Source: Anisakis pegreffii
Lineage: Eukaryota; Nematoda; Chromadorea; Rhabditida; Anisakidae
Direction of reading: 5' to 3'
Length of the DNA: 64,000 bases
Assembly (NCBI GenBank): GCA_035041965.1
Contig: JAPYMA010000667.1
Location: 1 to 64,000, forward strand
In this document: piece by piece, positions 1 through 14,200 of the stretch
Numbering within the stretch: the first letter of the stretch is position 1
Layout of the letters: every line of letters starts with the position of its first letter
Notes under the pieces: generated by a model
Databases searched by the model: none
What the model was told of the DNA's origin: nothing
The model's input: the letters and a program-made list of their open reading frames with translations, nothing else
Translations under genes and position numbers: made by a program

Positions 1-1503
<1,503 letters not shown>

Positions 1504-1613
1504 TTAAACCTAAGTTAAATTTCAAATTTAAAAAATAAAAATTTTTTTTAAAATTAAACAAAAATCTAACAAAGAAAAACCTTGTTAGACACCTAAAATT
1601 ACACCTTTTTTTA
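1504..1613 (-). other. Mitochondrial-derived nad4-cox1 intergenic region with hairpin
   Basis: A 110-bp A/T-rich non-coding stretch lies between the nad4 stop and the cox1 start of the mitochondrial fragment. It contains the inverted repeat CTAACAAAG...CTTGTTAG at 1566-1588. In Caenorhabditis mtDNA a non-coding region of similar size between ND4 and COI also forms a hairpin and has been proposed as a replication origin. The same layout here supports the mitochondrial source of the whole block. I saw no convincing tRNA. Confidence 0.6.
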
Positions 1614-1865
1614 TTAAAAAAAGATACTTAACCAAAAAATATTATACATCATCAAGACTAAGGGCACAGAAAACCCCACATTCCAAATCCTTATATTAAT
1701 AAAAGCCTTACCCATTACAGCCCTAGTTAATAAATAAATAGAATAATAAAAACCAACAAAAAAATAAGCAAATAAAAGTCAAAACCTAAATTTTATTATA
1801 TTAAGAGCAGAGATGATAGCTACAAACTCCGACATAAAAGAAAGAGAAGGAGGAGTACCCCTATA
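1614..1865 (-). pseudogene. nad4: Nuclear copy of mitochondrial nad4 3' end (numt)
   Basis: The minus-strand frame read with the invertebrate mitochondrial code gives the C-terminal part of NADH dehydrogenase subunit 4. It begins around GTPPSLSFMSEFVA, runs through hydrophobic segments and ends at TAA (1616-1614). About 80 codons remain with no obvious break. The match stops at about 1860-1885, where the sequence changes to ordinary nuclear composition; this is the right-hand integration point. It is continuous with the cox1 copy, in the order nad4-spacer-cox1. Confidence 0.75.
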
Positions 1866-2392
1866 CCAGTAACAACAGCTACATGAAGTATTATCTATTT
1901 GAATGCCGCTGTCAGTGAGAATGATCAGATAATAAAGGTAGTTGGTTTCATTTTCATCTTTAGATTCAGCTCTAGCCCTAGTCTTGCTACATTACTATTG
2001 CTGTTACTGCTACTACAACTCAGTAAATCTAATCAACCTAATCTTGAGCTTAAATTTTTAGCCACCAAAAAGCGTTAATGACAGGAACAAATTAAAAGAG
2101 AAGCACAAAAACTAACTGCATATCTTCTTCAATCTATCTGTTTGTTTATGCTTAAAATACAACCAATCACAAGCAGTGAACGAACAAAAATGAGATGAAT
2201 GATGATGATAAAGATGATAATAAGAAGAAATCACTAAAAAACAGAATTGTATGAATGCCATCATGAATAATACTAATAGATAACCTTCGTCGAGTAACCA
2301 TAAACCTGAGAGATTTCCCCATATAGCACATTTAACAATACTGGATCCAAATGAAGTGATTTCATAGATGTAGTCGATGGTCAACCCGATCA

Positions 2393-2518
2393 TAGTTCCC
2401 CTTATTAAGGGAGAATGCGTAAGATGAGTCCGGGAACACTCGTTACCTAAGCAATTGCCCGACGGCACTACTCAGACCAACTTACGCGCATTCCCTAAGC
2501 ATAACCCCTAAGCTTATT
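2393..2518. repeat. Small fold-back element
   Basis: Two arms of about 30 bp, at 2401-2430 and 2472-2508, are inverted copies of one another. The left arm contains AAGGGAGAATGCGTAAGATG. The right arm read in reverse contains TTAGGGAATGCGCGTAAGTTG. They are separated by about 40 bp. This looks like a MITE relic; I could not define a target-site duplication. Confidence 0.5.
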
Positions 2519-2741
2519 ACGACGAGCCTTGAGCGTGTCGACATCAGTTTTTTCCAGTCTCTTGTAATATTATTGTTCTGTATTTTTAAACGTCTTTGAT
2601 GGCATTGAGTTCCATAAATTCCTGTGAAGAATCACTCAGATTTTTCTATTCGATTGATGTTTTTTCCAAACAAGAATGTCAAACCTCGTTGATGTATTGT
2701 AGTGTGCGTCATATGTATAGGCTTATATACAGACGTTAAAC

Positions 2742-2900
2742 CAGTGGTTCTCATAGGGGTGAATTATCCCCTGGGGGCACTTGGGGAATGTCAGAGGGTA
2801 ATTGAGAGGGTCGGCAAACTAGTATTTCGGGTCAATTTGAGGTAGTCACAGTTATTTCTTAATATATTGACTGACATCTCATGAGCATTAGGGGTTGATT
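2742..2900 (+). repeat. Dispersed repeat end, CAGTGGTTCTCATA family
   Basis: The stretch starts with CAGTGGTTCTCATAGGGG and continues G-rich to about 2850. The reverse complement of 31238 back to about 31090 begins CAATGGCTCTCATAAGGG and follows the same plan, including a shared TTAGTATTTCG-like block about 90 bp in. The two are copies of one repeat family. The terminal CAGTGGTTCTC resembles hAT-element termini. I could not find the other end of this copy. Confidence 0.5.
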
Positions 2901-3786
2901 GAATTTTTTGGTGCGGCAGAAAACATCATTGGTTTGGTGCGGGAAGAGCGAGTATTTCAGAATTCATCCATTACTATTATTCGGTTGCACTGAAAAATTC
3001 TGGTAAGTTTATAATGGGATTCATAAGTGAATTTTTTTTGAACGAAGTAACTGTTCAAGTGTATCGCAGGCATCTGGTTTGCGACAAATGTGTATTACAC
3101 TGTGGTAGATGTGTTATGTGATTCTAGACTGAAAATTATTGGTGTCATACTTGTGAATGAGGTATTTATTCATGTTTCTGTTTTCAACCGTCTTTTAAGA
3201 TTGCATTAGTGAAAACAGTGAGTAGGGGAAGGAGGGTTAATGATGGCTTGTCAGACCACTGAAGAGCGTAATGGAGCTCCTGAGCGTGAGAACTACTGCA
3301 TTAAATGAAGGTAGGCTGACTTGACCAGGGAAGTGATATGACAAGGCTTTAACAATGAATGTTTGTGTCCTTCAAAATTGCTGGATCCCTGCTCATTTCA
3401 GCATCTGGAACAGCGATGCCATTGCGATATGAATTGGGTTACCATCTGTGGTTAAGAGATGTAAATGACAAGATTTTTTGAGCTGATGTACTTATCGAGT
3501 TGATATACTCTCTAGGGTTACCATCTGTCAATAAACCACAATTATTTCATCATTTATTCATTCCTTACATTGAGAAACTTCAATATTATAACAACTCCAA
3601 CACTCAGTTTTTGGAAACTTGTTGATCATAATAGATAATAAATCAATAAATCTCACATCATTTTTCCACAATATTATTGTGGTAATTAATTAGTTGTTTG
3701 CTATTGTGTTTATAATGGAAGAATGGTAAGAATAACAGAGGATGAACACGGATAAATGAATCAATTAGTTTACATACATTCATAAA

Positions 3787-6195
3787 TTATGCTTCACCTC
3801 TTTTATCATTGTTGTTATTAATGGCAGTATTGCCATCAGCATTGGCTGATAGCAAGAAAATTTTATTTTCTTTCAAAAATTCCTCAAGACGTTCAGAGAA
3901 CCATCTGGGATACTTCATGTAAAAATCATGGCCACCAAGCAGATGACTTTCAATTCTGTAAATCGATTTTTTTGTTACTAATCCGTTGTCTGTAATCAAT
4001 TTCAGTATTTTGTATTATGCATGAATTATTGATTAATTGTATTGTTCTCGTTTAGTTTGAATGACAGTGATTATTCATCATAATAATTTATATGTGTATA
4101 TAAGTACTATTGAAATTCTCTCTTGTATAATAATGGAAAGTTTAAGAATTTATTCAAATACATCGTATTTATAGTGGAGCCTCGGTTCATGATAACAATT
4201 ATTAACAGTTGCAAAAATTTATCATAACTTGAAACGGATTTCATTCGAGATTCTGAGTATAGTAATTGCAAATAAATAAAAGTGAATTTGAATGAAACAA
4301 ACTTGCAATTATTCAGAACCGATTTGAAGTAATTTGGATCAGCGCAAAATCGGTCCATGCCTCCGTTTAAAATTAACACAGGTATTTTTATGTTCGCTAG
4401 AACGTAATCGCATGGGAACCGACCACCCAGTAGATTATATACTCTATAAAACTAATGAACTGTGTTCAGCATATTCGTTCACGAGCAATCATCACTCAGG
4501 TTACCAATTTTCATTGTTTGTTAATGTTTAGCTCATACGGGTTTTTTTCATAGCGTTGACTTTTTTTTCGCAGTTTACCAATTTTTCGGATGATAAATAT
4601 TCAAATAAAAGCGTTAATTGGATTAATGAATATTAGAAATGAATTCTTTAAAGAAACATACTCTTCGAAAATATCACACAGATCAGCCCATTGTTTTGAT
4701 ACAAATTCTTTAGAATAAAATTCTAGATATGAATCCATTGTATGTGAGAGCCACTGTTCAGTGTTTCGCATACCTTAATTTAACAGTCATTAGTGCATGT
4801 TGAACTTATTATAATGATGAATATGATAACAATACTTATGATCATCACTTGTTATTATCACTGCATAAAGAATAATAATGAACGAATACAATCGCAGTTT
4901 GCTTTAAGGCAGTGTGAGACATGAAGATCCGCACTGAAGACCTACTAATGGCCGACCGGGAACCAATGGAATCTTGATTTTTCTAGATGCATATTTGGTC
5001 CAAGCGTTTTCTAGATGGATTTGTGACTTTCTATCAGCAATCTGACTGTGATCTCCTTAAAGGCACCAATTCGAAATAATGAAGCTGATCATTTTCAAGT
5101 TGACGAAGAGTGCGCGCAATCAGTGTCCTAAGGGATTGTGCATGTTCTCGAACACATAGATCAGTTAAATGAACCTTTGAATACTTGAACACCTCGATAA
5201 TCAATTCTAGATGCGGCTGATAACAGAATCACACTTTTGATTAGTGACCCAAATCGGCCCTGATCAGCAACATGAATTGCTGTTCTTGAACCTTCACTCC
5301 ATCCTAACACAGTGAACGGTATCATTTTCAAGTACTGAAATAATTATTTTCTATTGCTTACGTTTACTGATCATTGTTATCAACTGGATCATTGCTATTG
5401 CCTATCTTTGCCGACAACAGTTCCAATTACTATTAATGTTATCTTACTGATAAGTTGTCATCACTCTGTGACACAACCTTCATGGAATTAAATTTTCACA
5501 GTCGCTGACTTTCTATTAGTAAGTAAATGAAAAATAAAATTCATTTTGGAAATGTCATCTAATCCTGTACCAGAAACCGTGAGATATGATTCGATTAAGT
5601 TACACATTTACAAACCTGCATCAGTTTAATACAGAACGATGCATCTTTCATACATCGATTTACCTCTTGTTTCCTGAAACTTACATCTAATTTTTCCATT
5701 TAATATTTACACAATCGATTTTTTCAAACATTTACTTTTCATTGACCTTTTTTTTTCAACATTTCCAATTTGTTAAAAGCAATTTTTGTGAGTAAGTAAA
5801 TGAAAAAACCTAACCTATCCGGTGGTCTGCTGGTACCATATCCCGGTGGATCGATACAAACGATTGTGTAATTCGATGGATTAAATGATTTCTGGAGGCT
5901 CAATGGATAGTCTTTTTTATAGCATCCTTAATATGTTCATCATCAGTTGTAAATAAGCATACGGCCATGCACATACAATAACGACAAAAACAAACAACTA
6001 ACCTACGCCACCACAAATAAACAACATTTTATTCAAACCATTTCCATAAATGCTATATCCAATTTTGGTATCATTGATAACTGTTGTATTTTCAGTTATC
6101 TCTTTTGAATTATTTTCGTTATCTTCATCATATTTACTTTTGTTGCTCGTCGCATTTCGTATCAATAGCGATTCATCAGTTTTTATCGATTTCAT
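3787..6195 (-). CDS. BPHL-like alpha/beta hydrolase (valacyclovir hydrolase family)
   Basis: Seven exons: 6195-6003, 5926-5815, 5673-5616, 5334-5193, 4773-4662, 4443-4303, 3955-3787. They splice to 308 codons plus stop, close to human BPHL (291). The family hydrolyses amino-acid esters and homocysteine thiolactone. Visible features are an Asn/Ser/Glu-rich N-terminal extension (about residues 1-40), then LFICGGVGCYKKD. The block IDPPGYGTSRPPDR follows the family's DPRGYGxSRPPDR. The nucleophile elbow GWSEGSR holds the catalytic Ser, NGGMDRF the acid, and LLGGHDF the His, so the triad is complete. The start ATG at 6195 is the only in-frame one near the exon start. The C terminus ends in a low-complexity NGNTAINNNNDKRGEA tail. 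The exon 6/7 junction was chosen to restore alignment through KSVLNNCKIESHLLGG. No partner genes are adjacent. Confidence 0.85.
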
Positions 6196-6224
6196 TTCTT
6201 CACTTTTACTGTTATTACTGTTAT

Positions 6225-6280
6225 TGTTCGTTATTATTATTATTATTATATCGTTATTTTTTTATTATTATTAATTAATA
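6225..6280. repeat. ATT/TTA low-complexity tract at the 5' end of the BPHL gene
   Basis: A run of TTA/ATT triplets lies just upstream (on the minus strand) of the chosen BPHL start and extends the Asn-coding bias into the 5' flank. It is a simple repeat and may vary in length. Confidence 0.7.
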
Positions 6281-6297
6281 TTGTTGTTATTCGTGCA

Positions 6298-6435
6298 CGT
6301 AACCGGACGACTCGCTTAAAGACACATTGCCTAACGACACTTTGACTAATGGACATTTTACTTAATAGGCAAAATGTCCATTAGACAAACTGTCTTTAGA
6401 CAAAACGTCTTTAGGCAAACTGTCCGGGTACCGTT
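6298..6435. mobile_element. MITE-like fold-back, GGACATTTTGCC type
   Basis: About 138 bp that is almost entirely an imperfect inverted repeat. The left end reads CGTAACCGGACGACTCGC. The right end in reverse complement reads CGGTACCCGGACAGTTTGCC. Both arms then carry variations on 'CTAAAGACA.TTTGCCTAA.GACA' and meet at CTAATGGACATTTT / AAAATGTCCATTAG near the centre. It has no coding capacity. Confidence 0.7.
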
Positions 6436-6499
6436 CCTGCATGATATTGTACGTTTTTTAAATTGTTATTTTCATGAGTGGTTATAATTACATGAATTC

Positions 6500-7215
6500 A
6501 AATCATGCGAATGAAGTTTGGCACAGGGACGGGGAAAAATCACTTTTGCTCTTACCGCCTCCGTATCGTGGTCTCCTCACGGGGACAGAGGTCTCATTCA
6601 GACTTACCAACTAACTTTCACATTCCCTAGTGTGTACCAGTGTCCCGAAGCAACGAAATCATACCTTCGCCACCCAAGTATGCCATTCGCGCGGTCAAAG
6701 CCAACTTGTGAAGACAGTCTTTCGGGACGCTTCTCCATTTCTATTGTTCAAATTCATGTACTAACCCCGAATGTATGCTCTACCTCAACTCAATCGCTCC
6801 CTCGAGTCTTTCATTCTCTTGTCGACCGTCTCGTTGCACAAATCCCCTCTCCACAAGTCAGTCCCCACCGAGAGTTTTCATCCTTCATCCCCTCTTCTCC
6901 CTCAATGATTGACTACCGAGTTGCACAGTCTCCCCTCCAATTCAGTCATTACCATCGAATTTTCTGTCCCATCCACTTAAAAAAAAACTGAACTATTGCA
7001 ATCGTGCTGAGAATGAGATGTTGAAGAAACAAACAATCGTATCGTAAAGAAACCTGAAAATTTTGCGTTTCCTCCATCGATTATTCCCCGCGAGGAGACA
7101 ATAGTCACGGGGACGGGAAGAACAAGTTTCTCCTCTCCCCGTCACCGCAAGGACAGGAACAAATCATTTTTGGTATTCCTGTGCCCGTGAAGTTCCCGCA
7201 CCAACCTTGAAATAA
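6500..7215. repeat. GC-rich dispersed repeat with GGGGACGGG motifs
   Basis: The composition jumps from AT-rich to GC-rich. Motifs such as CACGGGGACAG (about 6575), CCCCGCGAGGAG (about 7086) and CACGGGGACGGG (about 7110) recur in both orientations near the two ends. A 157-codon open frame at 6518-6991 is a by-product of the GC content and resembles no family I know. The block at 27858-28015 shares the CCCCG and CGCGAGGAG words and may belong to the same family. Confidence 0.45.
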
Positions 7216-7304
7216 ATATAAAGAGTGGTATGAAAATGAAACATAATGTGTTATTTATTATTCTTCATATTCATACTAGAACGACGTCATATGAAAATCA
7301 AAAC

Positions 7305-7640
7305 GATCAATGGTTAGGGTGGGTGACACGGTTGGATCGTACCACGAATATAGCACTGAGAATGAGATTTGACGTGTGGAAGAGTATAAGAGAAGTAAAC
7401 TGAAATGGGCAGAACATGTAGCTGGGATGAGAGGTGACTATGCTGAGATCAGAATGGTATGCGAGAGAATGGAGAAGATCCGTCGGGCGACCTCTGAAGA
7501 GATCTCTCGAGAATACGACATCGTCAGATGAGAGGGACACTTGTGAAGAAGTAACAGCTGAAGGTCTGGTCGACCAAGATAATCAAGCTAATGCAAGTTT
7601 TTGTGCTGACAAAAATAAACTTGCCCTAACATAATGAACT
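7305..7640 (+). pseudogene. Degenerate 3' end of a non-LTR retrotransposon ORF
   Basis: Two plus-strand frames together match the C-terminal signature of RTE/CR1-like reverse-transcriptase polyproteins. One frame has KWAEHVAGMRGDYA (family: KLRWAGHVARMxDDR). About 20 codons later, in another frame, comes EWYAREWRRSVGRPLKR (family: W.PR..KR.RGRP..RW). The frame change and in-frame stops mean it is dead. The upstream RT domain is absent, as expected for a 5'-truncated LINE copy. Confidence 0.65.
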
Positions 7641-10543
7641 GCATCGCGTAGTACAACATATCACATAATATTAATAGTCAATATAGCTTCACTTAATCAC
7701 CTAATATTAATATGGCTTCAACTGATACAGCGTGTTTACTATTGCTTTAACGTATCGCTGAACTGAGTAAATATAAATAAAATATGAAACTTTAATAACG
7801 ATAGTACTAATAGCCATAATAGAAACAATTATAATATTATATTGAGAATAATAATACCAGTAATAAGTTTTATTTTCGACTGCAAAATCGGTTATCCCTT
7901 AGAAAGTTTTTCAACAACTTTTTCGTTCATTCATAAAGCGAAAACATCGTAGAATAATTTTCAGAATACAATTATTGAATGAATGAAGCAGCAGTATTGC
8001 ATGCAGCCACATGCATGTGAAACGTACACAAGAATGAATAAGTAAGTAGACGAATACATTTATTGTTATTTCTCGGAATAAATATCAGTCGAAATAAAAA
8101 CATCCTAATGAAAATATTTGAGCGATAAAGCAGACAGATAAAATTGTTGATGTTCATCTCAGATGATATTTTATTTCAAACTGTTTCTCATTATATAATA
8201 GTAGTGAATCGAGTATAGCCTATGCGACTATGGATACATGGATAGTTAGTGCATGAATGTGTTATTTGTATTATAACGTTCGTTTTCAGGTAATACATAA
8301 GATTATGTTACAATAAAATGCAACAAATCGTGTTTCCTCGAAGATATCTTCCGAGAAGGCTCCTTGGATACGAGAGTGCCCCTCTTTCGTTCTTACTCTC
8401 TCTCCCCAGCAAATAAAAGTGTGCGTTGACAAACCAGTATGCGACAAACTAGCATCGCAAGGAGATCCCTGTAGGATGCTGCTCAACCCGAGCTCTCGAA
8501 GTGGCACTGCTGGTTAAGTTGTGTTGGACAGAAACCAGTGCGCCTGAGCAGTGAAATGTCCATACACAACGCAGCAATTCTGTTCAGTCTAGGCATCTCC
8601 ACGAACAATTCATTTGGATGCACAGAATTTTCACCTCTTGATGGCTAAGATACGCAGGGTCTATCTTTCCACCAAAACTTAACCCACAATGCATCTTTCG
8701 TACGACTAATTTCCAGTCTTTCCATATGTCCGTAACAAGCAGTTTACAATGCGGAACCTTTTAAATTCCCTCTTAATTGACGCTAGGGCCAGTTTGAAAT
8801 GCTCAGTCCGTGTGCTTCCATCCGGAAGTTTCTTGAGAGGCGCCTTCTTTTGGCTCAGCATTCAGGGGCTAATATGTAGCGATAAGAACGTTTATTTAAA
8901 GCCTTACATGCTGCTGAGGATTGTGTAATGCTTATATTGTAATAATCGTTTTGATATAATATACGAAAGGATAATTTGAAAGAAAGATAAGCTTGATCTA
9001 ACTGAGGATTCGGTTCTGTTCATTTTTTACATTCGAGAAGGAATATTGAATCGGTAAGCGCACTTTTTTGGGAGACTCTTTCGTCGAGCAATCTCATCTC
9101 AATCACTTGTTACGGAAACGTGCATTTTTCTTCTCGGTGAGCAGGGAGGGGGGGATGGGAGAGAGGCGAATTGTTCAAAGGGTATTCACTCATTGCGCTG
9201 GTGTAAGGAAGGATCTCTTATAAGTTTGATAAGGGGAAAACGGGTGCTAAGCACACAAAATGGCTTGCTGGATGTTTCGATAAATCCCAAAGGCAGTTCA
9301 CATCAGTTTGTAGAAACGTTACTGATTGAGTGAATGAATTGCTTTTCTGAGATAAACGATAATATCAATATAATTTACTACTGCTGCATATTGATTATAT
9401 CTTCGGTAATTAGCATTAAAATGATCTACTGCATACATAAAAATGTGTTTTGTATAAATATAAGTGATAAATGCAGTTCAGCGAAATCGAGCTAAAATGA
9501 TCACGAAGCAAATGACTGGACGAATGTTATTGTGGTGATAATGGAATACAAAAATCGTCTCAAACATATACATATATTATGAAATATTGCTGTTCGATTC
9601 TCAGAAAATATTCACTTCAATTCGTCTCTTAATAGAAAACAAATGTGTGTACGATGCATAGATATTTGTGTAATTCTGAACTGAACCGTTTTGAATATTT
9701 CATATATCGTTTTGAAATAACTCATTACAAATCCTTTTTTTCTGAGAAAAGCAATTTATTATTGTAAAAGTTGTAATTGATTTGTTCTAATTATTTTTTC
9801 TAATTTTAATTATAAAAGCAATTTATAAAGTTAATTTGTTTTAATTATATGAACGAAAAAATGAGTAACCTGAGAATGAAAAGATCCACTACCAATAGAC
9901 GATCTACGCACTTCTTCTCCTACCCAATGTTGGCCATTTCCTCATTACGCTTATTAAAGTTTTTTGAACTAATTGATGAGTTGTTGCTTGATTTGTTCTA
10001 ACTGATCGGATAACACATTTTTGCAATCCATCCATCCTCTTCCTTATGCAACAATATTTTGTTTAAATGTCATCTTTTTCATCTCTTCTTTCTCATATTC
10101 AGCAGTCTATTTGAGATTGTTGGGCGTGCTTTCATTTTCAAAACAATTAATCATATATTGGTATTTTTCGCTTCGTCCTCACGTATGACTGACTACAGCA
10201 ACTATCTTTTCGACTACATTACATAACGCACCAAAAATGGTCGTTTCAATTTTTCTTCTATTCTAATCTGCTTCGGAATCAGCATTTCTGGATACATTTT
10301 TATCTTTGAGAGGTGCTGATGTATATTTTGAATCGAAATCGAAACCGTGCAACGATGAAACAATCAAGCAATGATGATTCTTATCACACTTTTGACAATA
10401 GTTCTTATATGAATACAAGGTGAATTTTCAGAAGTTTTTCAAATTGTTCAACATTAAACTTGAATAGTTACGTAAGAAAAACTTTATTTTCATTCCATGA
10501 AATGCACCTCAAGAAATCGCCATAACAATTCAGTCGGAAGTAC
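7641..10543. other. Gene-poor intergenic region
   Basis: I found no supportable gene here. Most of it is AT-rich, with only short open frames. The patch 8300-8880 is richer in GC and may be an old repeat or pseudogene, because its minus frames are broken by stops. Poly-T/A tracts near 9770-9850 are low complexity. Confidence 0.5.
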
Positions 10544-11220
10544 TCAGTCTGAAGACGTATCTATTACTTTCGCCTTTGCTTTCTTCAACGCCTCAGTGAT
10601 TGCCTGACCCACGTATTCATCCATTTCTTTGCGAGTACCTTCGGGAATAGTAGCCATATAGTCTTTCACCTTATCATAAGCTTGTACCATGGTCTGATTC
10701 TTATCGGCAAAAATCTTTCCAATACCAGCAAATGCTTCCTTTGCCGCATCGCTAAGCGGTGACTTTTCAAGCCGCTCCCGTGATTGTTTGATTGCTGCTT
10801 TCACCTCTTCCACAGCCTTCTCGTAGTTTTCCTAATAAATGTTAGATATCTGTTGGCATAAGTGCTATTATGCTTGTATTTAACTTTTCTGAACAGGAAA
10901 TACGAATTGTGGTCTGGATTTTGATGGGCAGTTGTTATCATTGATTGTTTCATGATAAATAGACTAACCTGAACTTGGGGTCCTTGCGACTTGGCCCATT
11001 CATTCAACTTTTCACCAATTTCTTCGATCGTGAGAGTGTGGTCGAGTACAATTTCAGCAAACTCTTCACGTCCCTTCCATGTGGCATCAGAGAGGAATTT
11101 TGGTGCTGCTAACTGAACAACTACATACGTTGGTTTTGTTAAAGCTGTTGACTTATGTTCAGTTGGTGCCGCATGAATAAGACCAGTGATGAATGGTAAA
11201 ATAAGCACAGCGATGAACAT
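10544..11220 (-). CDS. SXP/RAL-2 family secreted protein
   Basis: Two exons, 11220-10969 and 10831-10544, give 179 residues. The start ATG at 11220 opens a clear signal peptide (MFIAVLILPFITGLIHA), so the product should be secreted. The mature protein has the SXP/RAL-2 (DUF148) layout. A helical WKGREEFAEIVLDHTLTI.EI block is followed by LNEWAKSQGPQVQ. The second half is helical, Lys/Glu-rich and centred on FAGIGKIFADKNQTMVQAY. Members are immunodominant antigens of filarial and ascarid worms; some bind divalent cations or lipids, but the function is not settled. The single intron falls inside the domain, with GT..AG ends and phase 0. No tandem copies are visible here, although the family is often multigene. 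Confidence 0.85.
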
Positions 11221-14200
11221 GACCACGTGATCTGAAGCGGTTCAATCAGCACAGAAATTTATGGACAAACTGTAGAAGACGAACGGAAATTTTGATAGAA
11301 GAATGATTAGTTGCGCGGTTTTATAAACGAAAACTGAGCACTGAATAAAATTGAACAGTTCATGGCAGATTGAACAGGAACACTCGACAGATTGTTTTTT
11401 CGTTGAATTGTAAACTACCAAATGGAGAGCTGCTGTGAAGGAAATTAATCGTTATCAACGACTAAATATTGCACAATTAGTACTTTTCGATTCGTAATGT
11501 TGTTACTCATCATATATGATTACACCAGTAGAACGATATTACCGACAAAGTGAATAACGGCGAGGTTTGTTGTATTCATGTTTGGCTAGAATGCATATTC
11601 CCAATGTTTCATGCACACGTAACTTTATGAATTGCCAAAATATGTTCACCATTGCTTCAAAATATAATTCTTTCAAAACATGAGGGAATTAGAACGGTGA
11701 AAATTTTGAAGCTCAAATGTTATATGGTGAAAGAAACGAAAGTCAAGTTCTAAAGAAGAATTGAAACTCGAAAAATATGACCACTTAAAACATGTATTTA
11801 ATTGAACATCGTTGCAACGCTTGAAAAATACCACTGTAGTCGGAGCACTTTCATGAATTCATCTCTTCTAATAATTAATGATTTTTTAGGCCAAAACTGG
11901 CTTTGTTTCTTCGCTGAACTACATCAGTTAAGTGGGCAAAGAACTGGTATTTTAAGGAACTTTTTTGTTATCTCTCACCAGTCGGTGGCAGGAAAACGAA
12001 GGTGAGAGGTGAAATGATGTTAAAAACAAGGTTCAGTAAAGAAATGAAAAGAAGCTAGTTACTTCACTCGGCCCTTCAATTGGTGCATGATTTTCTGCTG
12101 AGAGCTTTTGATCAATGAGTTCGTTCAGTTGTGTCAAGGTGCTGATTGTTATGATTGTCTTATAACCATAAATAATGCTACGCCTGTTGGTTAACGAATA
12201 AACTTGTGAAGGAGGCTCACGCTATGAGAAGAAGAGTTGTTGAAAACTTCTTTCTATGAGAGGAAGAAATTTTCACTTAAATCTATCAACAACAATATTT
12301 CTGTTGGAATATTTCGCACACTTCTGTCGTTCGTCAGTTACATCAAAATGAACAACTCTAAAGAAAAAATTTTTTCCGTAAAATTTTTCTCAACAAAAGA
12401 TGTAAGCGATTTCCAGCAATGGAGAAAAAAACAAGTTGATCAGTGTATGTTAAATGACTTTCGTAATAAATTTAATCGTTCTTGACTAGAGGAATACTAT
12501 GATGTAAACGGGTTCCTTCCAAAATATTTCAATGCAGTTGATTCATAACAGCACACACTTCAGTAGAAACAAACATCGCCAATTTGTACTGGTGAAGTTG
12601 CTTTTTAGCACTTATTTACATGAATTTCGTTGACAACTGATAATCCAGTCAAAAAAACCGCTGAAAAAATGTAAAACATTCTGAAACATGCGTGGATACG
12701 ATTTTTTGATGTTTCATTGTGGGGAAAACAGAAACGAGAAATCCTTACTGAACATTCACCGACATTTAGTCGCTTCGTTAGTTTGGGATCAGGCATTGAC
12801 AATAAAGATAAAAACAATAATGTCACTTGTTTACATCCCACCAAATTACTGCTGGTTCTAATAGTCGTTGGAGATAAGCTGTGATATACGGATTGCACAT
12901 ATCCAATTCCGTTTTCAGTAATAGCAGTTCATGCACTCGGTTTGATGGACTCGTAAAAACGGTGTCAAAAATATATGATTGTACCTTGAATCGAAAAAAA
13001 TCAATGCGTAATTTATACAAATGCTTGGTTTTAGTTCAGTGGATATTTGTGAACACTTGTGAAATCTGATACGAGATTGCCTTGCACCTAAATCTGTGCA
13101 AGCATCTCTGTATATGCGACCTATAATAAAAGATTTTGCAGCCAATTAACGACAACCTTTTAAAATGAAGGAACTAAGAAAATAAGAATATGAAGTCGTA
13201 ATCGTTCGAAGCTTACTGTTAGCAATTAACGAAATCTTGTTCCATTTCAGGTTTCAACAGTGACGTGATCTTTCGAACTATTGGGACCGCTACAGACCTA
13301 ACTGCAGAACAGATCACACTATCTTATAAGAGTGCCTCAAATTCTGCACTTCAAGTACTCCTATATACACTCTCGAAAAAAATTCGATTGATAAATTTCT
13401 TCGCTAGCGCCTTTGAACACAAAATATGATGTGATCAACGCATCAGCAAACGAAATCTGTGCTGCATAAACCGCATGTGGAATAAAATTTGATTGCATTT
13501 TAGTTCTTTTCAAATCTTCATTCTTCTTCAACTTACCGAAGTCAGAACGGATAAGAGGTTTTCTTCAATTATTTGAACCATCGATACCCAAAGTGACTGG
13601 CACCAAGAAGAAGACGGGGAACAATTGTGAAATTTAGGGGCAGTGGGCAGCTCAAGGAGGAAGTGGTCATCTAAAGGAGGTGTTTGTTCGATAGGAAGCA
13701 AGATTTTAAAGATAAATTGCTCGGTTAGAGCTATTAAAAATGTATGCAAACATTTCTGTTAGAGCTATTAAATTTGTATGCAAACTTCCTATTAAAACGG
13801 TCCTCAATTTTTTTGATATGCCGAGCTTGTGAATTGACCCTATTCATTGTTTATGTGGGGTTCATTGTATGAAGGTCGATTAGAAAGTGGAATACGAATA
13901 TGGGTGATGGTATAGGAAAGTTTGAAAAACAATGATTCAGAAATAGAGTTTAGACAAAACAATTTAATTCCATTTTCGTTTTTTATCTTGAAAATTTGAG
14001 AAAAGTGAAAAATAATTCCCATTCTAACTTATGTGAAACTGCTTCCACTGTGGTGCTTTGAAATATTTTTGGAAATCCCGTAAAGTATTGAAGTACGGTG
14101 ATTGTTTCAGATTTGATCGGTGTTTATGATCTTCCCTATCATCGGTTGCCTTCAATGGTCTACCTCTCATTCTACTTAATCATATAAAATCCAGTCATAT

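Noticed and set aside
2112..2468. 118-codon minus-strand open frame with hydrophobic stretches
   Set aside because: It overlaps the fold-back repeat at 2393-2518, has no recognisable domain and no splice-linked continuation.
6518..6991. 157-codon plus-strand open frame
   Set aside because: It lies wholly inside the GC-rich repeat. Length is explained by low stop-codon frequency at high GC, and no domain is visible.
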